Positions 59,359 through 64,000 of a DNA stretch of 64,000 bases are shown here, piece after piece. This DNA comes from Salinivibrio kushneri. Lineage in GTDB: Bacteria; Pseudomonadota; Gammaproteobacteria; Enterobacterales; Vibrionaceae. Each line of letters opens with the position of its first letter. Positions within the stretch are counted from its first letter, which is position 1. Under the pieces are notes generated by a model. That model was not told the origin of the DNA, made no database searches, and was given only the letters and a program-made list of their open reading frames with translations. The DNA lies in the NCBI RefSeq assembly GCF_027286325.1, contig NZ_CP114588.1, positions 1-64,000 on the forward strand. The letters are read 5' to 3'. A program made the translations under genes and the position numbers.

Positions 59359-60651
59359 TTATGCCGACTTTTGCGGACGACGACGTTGGCGGTTGCGGTT
59401 ATTTCCGCCGCCTTTGTTATTGTTACTGCGGCGCTGCGTATTAGGGCGCTTCGCCATTTTCTTTGGCGGTGGCAAATCTTTTAGCAGTGCACTGCGGTCG
59501 AACTCGCTAACCGGGATGCTATGTTCAATGTACTCTTCAATGGCGGGCAAATTCACCGCATAGTCTTCACAGGCAAAGCTGATGGAGCTGCCACTGGCAC
59601 CTGCGCGCCCAGTACGGCCAATACGATGCACATAATCTTGCGCGTCGTCTGGCAGGTCGTAGTTAAACACATGGGTCACTTGCGGAATATGCAAACCGCG
59701 CGCGGCAACATCGGTTGCGACCAATAGATCGAGCTCGCCATTAGTGAATTGCTCGAGGATTTTAACCCGTTTTTTCTGGGGAACGTCGCCGGTGAGCAAG
59801 CCCACACGATGGTTATCAGCCGCTAAATGGGCCCAAATTGACTCGCAGCGATGCTTGGTATTGGCGAAAATGATCGCGCGCTCAGGCCAATCTTCTTCAA
59901 TCAAAGTTTGTAGCAGCGGCATCTTTTCTTTGTTTGATGGCTGGAACAACTCTTCTTTGATGCGATGGCCGGTAATTTGCTCTGGCTCTACCACCACATG
60001 TTCTGGGTTGGTCATATGCTCAAAGGCCAGCTCTTGTACGCGATAGGACAAGGTCGCCGAAAATAGCATGTTCAAGCGCTGATCGGGGGCGGGCATGCGG
60101 TTAAACAAAAAGCGAATGTCTTTGATAAAACCGAGATCAAACATGCGGTCGGCTTCATCGAGCACCACAGCTTGAATGCCGTGCAAATCAATCACTTTCT
60201 TTTTGTAAAAGTCGATAATACGGCCACAGGTACCGATTAAAATATCGACACCCTGTTCTAGCGTCTGTTGCTGTTGGTCGTAACCTTCGCCACCATACGC
60301 GAGCCCTGCGCTAATCGACGTATTCGCCAAAAGCGGCTCAGCATCATTATAGATCTGAATCGCTAATTCACGCGTAGGAGCTAATATAATCGCACGCGGC
60401 TGATTTTTTTTACGCGATGCAGGCGCATCGGTCGTCAGAAGGTGATGAAACGTCGCAGCCAGGAACGCCAGGGTTTTGCCCGTCCCCGTTTGCGCCTGTC
60501 CTGCAATGTCTTGGCCGGTGAGCAGGACCGGCAATGCCAGGGCTTGGATAGGGGTACATTGAGTAAACCCTTTGGCCTCCAAGCTCTTGAGAACATCGGC
60601 GTGCAAGCCGAGCTCGGCAAATTTCTGCTCTGTGATATGCGTCATTTTCAT
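59359..60651 (-). CDS. rhlB: ATP-dependent RNA helicase RhlB
   Basis: RhlB is the DEAD-box helicase of the RNA degradosome that feeds structured RNA to PNPase. The 430-residue protein starts [16 protein letters not shown] and has the Q motif FTQCTPIQ, Walker [22 protein letters not shown] (DEAD), SAT, and HRIGRTGR motifs. A basic tail rich in Arg and Asn ([13 protein letters not shown]) ends the protein. It is divergent from trxA, with 112 bp between starts. Confidence 0.97.
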   Translation of the reverse strand: MKMTHITEQKFAELGLHADVLKSLEAKGFTQCTPIQALALPVLLTGQDIAGQAQTGTGKTLAFLAATFHHLLTTDAPASRKKNQPRAIILAPTRELAIQIYNDAEPLLANTSISAGLAYGGEGYDQQQQTLEQGVDILIGTCGRIIDFYKKKVIDLHGIQAVVLDEADRMFDLGFIKDIRFLFNRMPAPDQRLNMLFSATLSYRVQELAFEHMTNPEHVVVEPEQITGHRIKEELFQPSNKEKMPLLQTLIEEDWPERAIIFANTKHRCESIWAHLAADNHRVGLLTGDVPQKKRVKILEQFTNGELDLLVATDVAARGLHIPQVTHVFNYDLPDDAQDYVHRIGRTGRAGASGSSISFACEDYAVNLPAIEEYIEHSIPVSEFDRSALLKDLPPPKKMAKRPNTQRRSNNNKGGGNNRNRQRRRPQKSA

Positions 60652-60763
60652 CCGGATAGAATATCAGCTTAGGCTTGCAATACGGAAGCGAATCCAGTCA
60701 AATAGTCCCATAATTTACTGGTCGCAATTTAGCCAGTAACAAAAACATGTATTGGAGTAGAAG

Positions 60764-61090
60764 ATGAGCGACAAAATTATGCAGCTAACCGACGACAGCT
60801 TTGAGGCAGACGTTCTAAAAGCTGCAGGGCCTGTATTGGTGGATTTTTGGGCAGAATGGTGTGGGCCGTGTAAAATGATCGCGCCTATCCTGGACGAAAT
60901 CGCTGAAGAATACGCAGGTAAAGTCACCATCGGAAAACTGAACATTGACCAGAACGCAGGTACACCGCCTAAGTTCGGCATCCGTGGTATCCCAACACTG
61001 CTGCTATTTAAAGATGGCAGCGTGGCAGCAACCAAGGTTGGTGCTGTGTCAAAAACTCAGCTGAAAGAGTTTCTTGACGCCAACCTATAA
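60764..61090 (+). CDS. trxA: thioredoxin 1
   Basis: TrxA is the general thiol reductant. The 108-residue protein has [15 protein letters not shown] with the C33-C36 dithiol, the buried Asp27, and the cis-Pro in [12 protein letters not shown]. It begins at 60764 with GTAGAAG upstream, 183 bp before rho. A terminator lies between. Confidence 0.98.
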   Translation: MSDKIMQLTDDSFEADVLKAAGPVLVDFWAEWCGPCKMIAPILDEIAEEYAGKVTIGKLNIDQNAGTPPKFGIRGIPTLLLFKDGSVAATKVGAVSKTQLKEFLDANL

Positions 61091-61099
61091 TGTTAAAGT

Positions 61100-61132
61100 A
61101 ACCGTCGCTGCCTCTCAGCGGCGGTTGTTTTT
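61100..61132 (+). terminator. terminator between trxA and rho
   Basis: AACCGTCGCTG and CAGCGGCGGTT (one mismatch) pair around CCTCT and are followed by GTTTTT. Confidence 0.75.
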
Positions 61133-61273
61133 CTGCCAACTAGACGATACCCCATTTAGGTGCTACCTTATTGCACGGAATTTGTACTTCTGTTCATCTC
61201 TCGAACATACCACTGGTCTCGACACGCTAACTAATTTCAGACCTCAACTTTGACAAACAAGACACTCACCACT

Positions 61274-62539
61274 ATGAATCTTACCGAACTGAAGACTCAA
61301 CCCGTCTCGACGCTGGTTGCGCTTGGCGAAAGCATGGGACTTGAAAACCTGGCTCGCTTGCGTAAACAGGACATCATTTTCTCGATCCTCAAACAGCACG
61401 CAAAAAGCGGTGAAGATATTTTCGGCAATGGCGTACTGGAAATTCTTCAAGACGGGTTTGGCTTCTTGCGCAGCGCAGATAGCTCGTATTTGGCCGGCCC
61501 TGATGACATTTATGTATCGCCAAGCCAAATTCGTCGCTTTAACCTGCGCACAGGCGATACCATCGCGGGTAAAATTCGGCCGCCAAAAGATGGCGAGCGT
61601 TACTTTGCGCTATTAAAAGTCAACCAAGTGAACAGCGATAAGCCGGACAACGCGCGCAGCAAAATCCTGTTTGAAAACTTGACCCCACTGCATGCCAGCG
61701 AGCGTATGGTGATGGAGCGTGGCAACGGCTCCACGGAAGACATCACAGCACGTGTGCTGGATTTGGCTTCGCCGATTGGTAAAGGCCAGCGCGGCTTGAT
61801 TGTGGCACCGCCAAAAGCGGGTAAAACCATGTTGCTGCAAAACATTGCGCAAAGCATCGCGTTTAACCACCCAGACTGTGAATTGATGGTGCTGTTGATT
61901 GACGAGCGTCCGGAAGAAGTGACCGAGATGCAGCGCTTGGTACAAGGCGAAGTGGTTGCCTCAACCTTTGACGAGCCCGCAAACCGCCACGTGCAAGTCG
62001 CCGAAATGGTGATTGAAAAAGCCAAGCGTTTGGTGGAGCACAAAAAAGACGTGGTTATCTTGCTGGACTCGATCACCCGTCTGGCGCGTGCTTACAACAC
62101 GGTTGTGCCATCATCAGGTAAAGTATTGACCGGTGGTGTTGACGCCAATGCCTTGCACCGTCCGAAGCGTTTCTTTGGTGCGGCGCGTAATGTGGAAGAA
62201 GGCGGCAGCCTGACCATTATCGCCACTGCGCTGGTAGACACGGGCTCTAAGATGGACGAAGTCATCTACGAAGAGTTTAAAGGCACGGGTAATATGGAAT
62301 TGCACCTGTCCCGTAAGATTGCTGAAAAACGTGTTTTCCCTGCTATTGACTTCACCCGCTCTGGTACCCGCCGTGAAGAGTTGCTGACCAAGCCCGATGA
62401 ACTACAAAAAATGTGGATCTTGCGCAAAATTGTGCATCCAATGGGCGAGCTGGAAGGCATGGAATTCTTGATTGGTAAATTGGCGATGTCCAAAACCAAC
62501 AACGAGTTCTTTGATGCCATGCGTCGGCAAAACTCGTAA
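61274..62539 (+). CDS. rho: transcription termination factor Rho
   Basis: Rho is the hexameric RNA-dependent ATPase that ends transcription at unstructured C-rich sites. From [12 protein letters not shown] the 421-residue protein is close to E. coli Rho through its RNA-binding N domain ([22 protein letters not shown], in part) and its ATPase domain ([12 protein letters not shown]alker [15 protein letters not shown]alker B region, and the Q-loop and R-loop segments). The in-frame TTG at 61250 is not used by family comparison. The 5' leader of about 140 bp may hold autoregulation. Confidence 0.98.
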   Translation: MNLTELKTQPVSTLVALGESMGLENLARLRKQDIIFSILKQHAKSGEDIFGNGVLEILQDGFGFLRSADSSYLAGPDDIYVSPSQIRRFNLRTGDTIAGKIRPPKDGERYFALLKVNQVNSDKPDNARSKILFENLTPLHASERMVMERGNGSTEDITARVLDLASPIGKGQRGLIVAPPKAGKTMLLQNIAQSIAFNHPDCELMVLLIDERPEEVTEMQRLVQGEVVASTFDEPANRHVQVAEMVIEKAKRLVEHKKDVVILLDSITRLARAYNTVVPSSGKVLTGGVDANALHRPKRFFGAARNVEEGGSLTIIATALVDTGSKMDEVIYEEFKGTGNMELHLSRKIAEKRVFPAIDFTRSGTRREELLTKPDELQKMWILRKIVHPMGELEGMEFLIGKLAMSKTNNEFFDAMRRQNS

Positions 62540-62558
62540 GTGGTGACGCAATAGTGTT

Positions 62559-62586
62559 AAGCACTGCGCATTCGCAGTGCTTTTTT
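62559..62586 (+). terminator. Rho-independent terminator after rho
   Basis: GCACTGCG and CGCAGTGC enclose CATT and are followed by TTTTTT. Confidence 0.93.
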
Positions 62587-62675
62587 ATTGCTCAGCGCAT
62601 ACCTAGCTCGCACAATACGAGTCACCAAGGAAAGGTGACGCAGGACGCGTGACACCGAAGATAGGATTGCAACGG

Positions 62676-63695
62676 ATGGCAAGACGTTTTCGCATCAAGC
62701 TAGCAGCGATATGCCTAGGGATCGTGGGCTTTGTTTCCTCCACGGTATCGGCATCCAATGAGCCAGCGGCCGATGGGCAAATCGTAGCTCAGCCTTTTAT
62801 TGAGCAAGTGTTAGATAAAGCCAGTACGGCGGATGCGATGCGTACTGCCTTTACCCTCCAAGCCAACGGCGATATCAATGCGCTTGAGTCACACATTCGC
62901 CAGCTTCCTCCTCTGACGCGTGAGGCAACCTTGTATCGGCTGCTCTCTTCACCGTTGCGGCTTGATAACGAGAAATGGCGCGATTATCTCGTGACCTTAA
63001 GTCAGCAGCAGCCACACTTTCTGTTACGTCACCAACAAGACGGTTATTGGGTGACCACGCCTGCGTTTCATTACGCCGCCGCGGCGCGCAAGCAGCTTAA
63101 TCGCTACCGCCAGCAGCAATTAACCCAAGAGCTCGGCATGCTATTGAGCTATCGTCAGTTGGTCATTGCTGATTGGGTGAAACCTGATGAGGCCGATTAT
63201 GCGCGACGCCGTGATGCCTTGGTAAGCATGATTGCTGACTATGACGGCGATGGCTTAGCGTATCTGACCGATCAGTATCTTAATGATCCGACTTTAATGT
63301 GGATGCCAGACAACGCGATTTTAGCCGCGTTGGCACAGGCCACGGATCGTCCCGCGTTGTATGAAAGGTTATGGCGCCGAGGCACCGATCAGTATAGCCT
63401 CGCGGCTTTGCACGCGCTGCGTGAACGCGGAGCAGAGCCGTTTGCACTGCAGCAGATGATGGCCGCGGCCGATAACCCCTCGTTGCGTGGACCTGCGATT
63501 CGCCAGCTGGCCAACCTATCACCACTGCCTGCACCGGTTGCCGATTTTCTTCTGACACAACTGTCGCTACGACAAGGCAACCAAGTAGCGCAGCTGCTGG
63601 TGGAGGCGGGTAAAGGTGACTGGTTGAGTAGCTTACAAGATCAGTTAGGGCCGCTTGGGCAGCAGCACATTGCATCTGCGTTGTCGTCGCGCTAA
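62676..63695 (+). CDS. secreted protein of unknown function between rho and ubiD
   Basis: I do not recognise this 339-residue protein. It begins MARRFRIKLAAICLGIVGFVSSTVSAS, a good signal peptide (n-region, hydrophobic core and AxA-like cleavage). The mature part is helical with many Leu, Ala and Gln and repeated short helices (LYERLWRRGTDQYSLAALHALRERG, in part; PSLRGPAIRQLANLSP), which might be an alpha-solenoid of HEAT type. No catalytic motif is visible. A GTG at 62649 is an alternative start with AGGA nearby. Confidence 0.75.
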   Translation: MARRFRIKLAAICLGIVGFVSSTVSASNEPAADGQIVAQPFIEQVLDKASTADAMRTAFTLQANGDINALESHIRQLPPLTREATLYRLLSSPLRLDNEKWRDYLVTLSQQQPHFLLRHQQDGYWVTTPAFHYAAAARKQLNRYRQQQLTQELGMLLSYRQLVIADWVKPDEADYARRRDALVSMIADYDGDGLAYLTDQYLNDPTLMWMPDNAILAALAQATDRPALYERLWRRGTDQYSLAALHALRERGAEPFALQQMMAAADNPSLRGPAIRQLANLSPLPAPVADFLLTQLSLRQGNQVAQLLVEAGKGDWLSSLQDQLGPLGQQHIASALSSR

Positions 63696-63769
63696 TGTCG
63701 AGCCTTTACCGATCCGGATACCGCTTAACTTGGTATCATAGAGGCGACCATTAACCCGTTGAGCCTGAT

Positions 63770-64000
63770 ATGAAACTTTCCGATCTGCGCGATTTCATTG
63801 ACTACCTTGAAGCTCAAGGTGAGCTAAAACGCATTACCCAGCCGGTTGATCCAGACCTGGAGATGACCGAGATTTGCGACCGCACCCTACGAGCGGGCGG
63901 GCCGGCGCTGTTATTCGAAAACCCAGTGGGGTATGACATCCCGGTGCTGGCGAACCTATTTGGTACGCCCAAACGTGTTGCCCTGGGCATGGGCCGAGAA
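63770..64000 (+). CDS. ubiD: 3-octaprenyl-4-hydroxybenzoate decarboxylase UbiD (3' end beyond window)
   Basis: UbiD decarboxylates the prenylated hydroxybenzoate in ubiquinone synthesis with a prenylated FMN cofactor made by UbiX. The 77 residues seen start [69 protein letters not shown] (in part), matching the family N-terminus. The window ends inside the gene at a codon boundary, so the catalytic part is not seen. Confidence 0.95.
   Translation, partial: MKLSDLRDFIDYLEAQGELKRITQPVDPDLEMTEICDRTLRAGGPALLFENPVGYDIPVLANLFGTPKRVALGMGRE

Overview
The window reads as a stretch of the main chromosome of a marine or halophilic member of the Vibrionaceae, close to the replication origin. The evidence is the order dnaA-dnaN-recF-gyrB-(VOC)-ibpA-avtA-glyS-glyQ-mneA, the thiCEFSGH operon, the Bcr/CflA transporter followed by a tsrA-like gene, and 16S rRNA features. 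From memory these match Vibrio cholerae chromosome I in order, while the 16S sequence and its long 5' hairpins suggest Salinivibrio or a close relative. The genus call is inference. I see no insertion sequence, prophage, integron, CRISPR array or toxin-antitoxin pair. This is core chromosome, and the interesting signals are mostly regulatory or in small genes.

Layout. 1-5951: replication genes dnaA (5' end cut by the window edge), dnaN, recF and gyrB. 5980-9437: a VOC protein, the small heat-shock gene ibpA with a sigma32-like promoter and a ROSE-type RNA thermometer, and avtA, surrounded by four parS-like 16-mers. 9438-12428: glyQS. 12606-13411: a yybP-ykoY (manganese) riboswitch and the Mn exporter gene mneA, convergent with tusA. 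13768-18682: a small membrane protein, acuI and the fatty-acid oxidation operon fadBA with a FadR box. 18840-21627: yigZ, trkH and hemG, ending in tandem terminators.

21632-28109: a complete rRNA operon (three candidate promoters, boxA, 16S, tRNA-Ile, tRNA-Ala, boxA, 23S, 5S), followed by tRNA-Asp and tRNA-Trp. 28224-34623: fluC, then a TPP riboswitch driving the tightly overlapped thiCEFSGH operon and a glutaredoxin gene. 34652-41914: an aminopeptidase P, a LysR regulator divergent from an MdtL-like exporter, a candidate small RNA, a tsrA-like gene, an EamA transporter and rmuC. 41993-48414: ubiE-ubiJ-ubiB-tatABC-tatD-hemB (ubiquinone, twin-arginine export, heme). 48442-52181: asnC divergent from a large periplasmic-sensor PAS-GGDEF-EAL protein.

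52217-64000: rsmJ, a Lys-tailed CxxC protein, a previously hidden 31-residue membrane protein on the minus strand, a stand-alone Hpt protein, gor, prlC, gppA-rhlB, trxA, rho, a secreted protein of unknown role and the start of ubiD.

No multi-gene system that looks wholly undescribed is visible. The best candidates for new biology are the 31-residue membrane protein with its own terminator (53343-53438), the possible small RNA after the MdtL gene (about 38833-38900), the parS cluster around avtA, and the paired repeats between asnC and the c-di-GMP gene.
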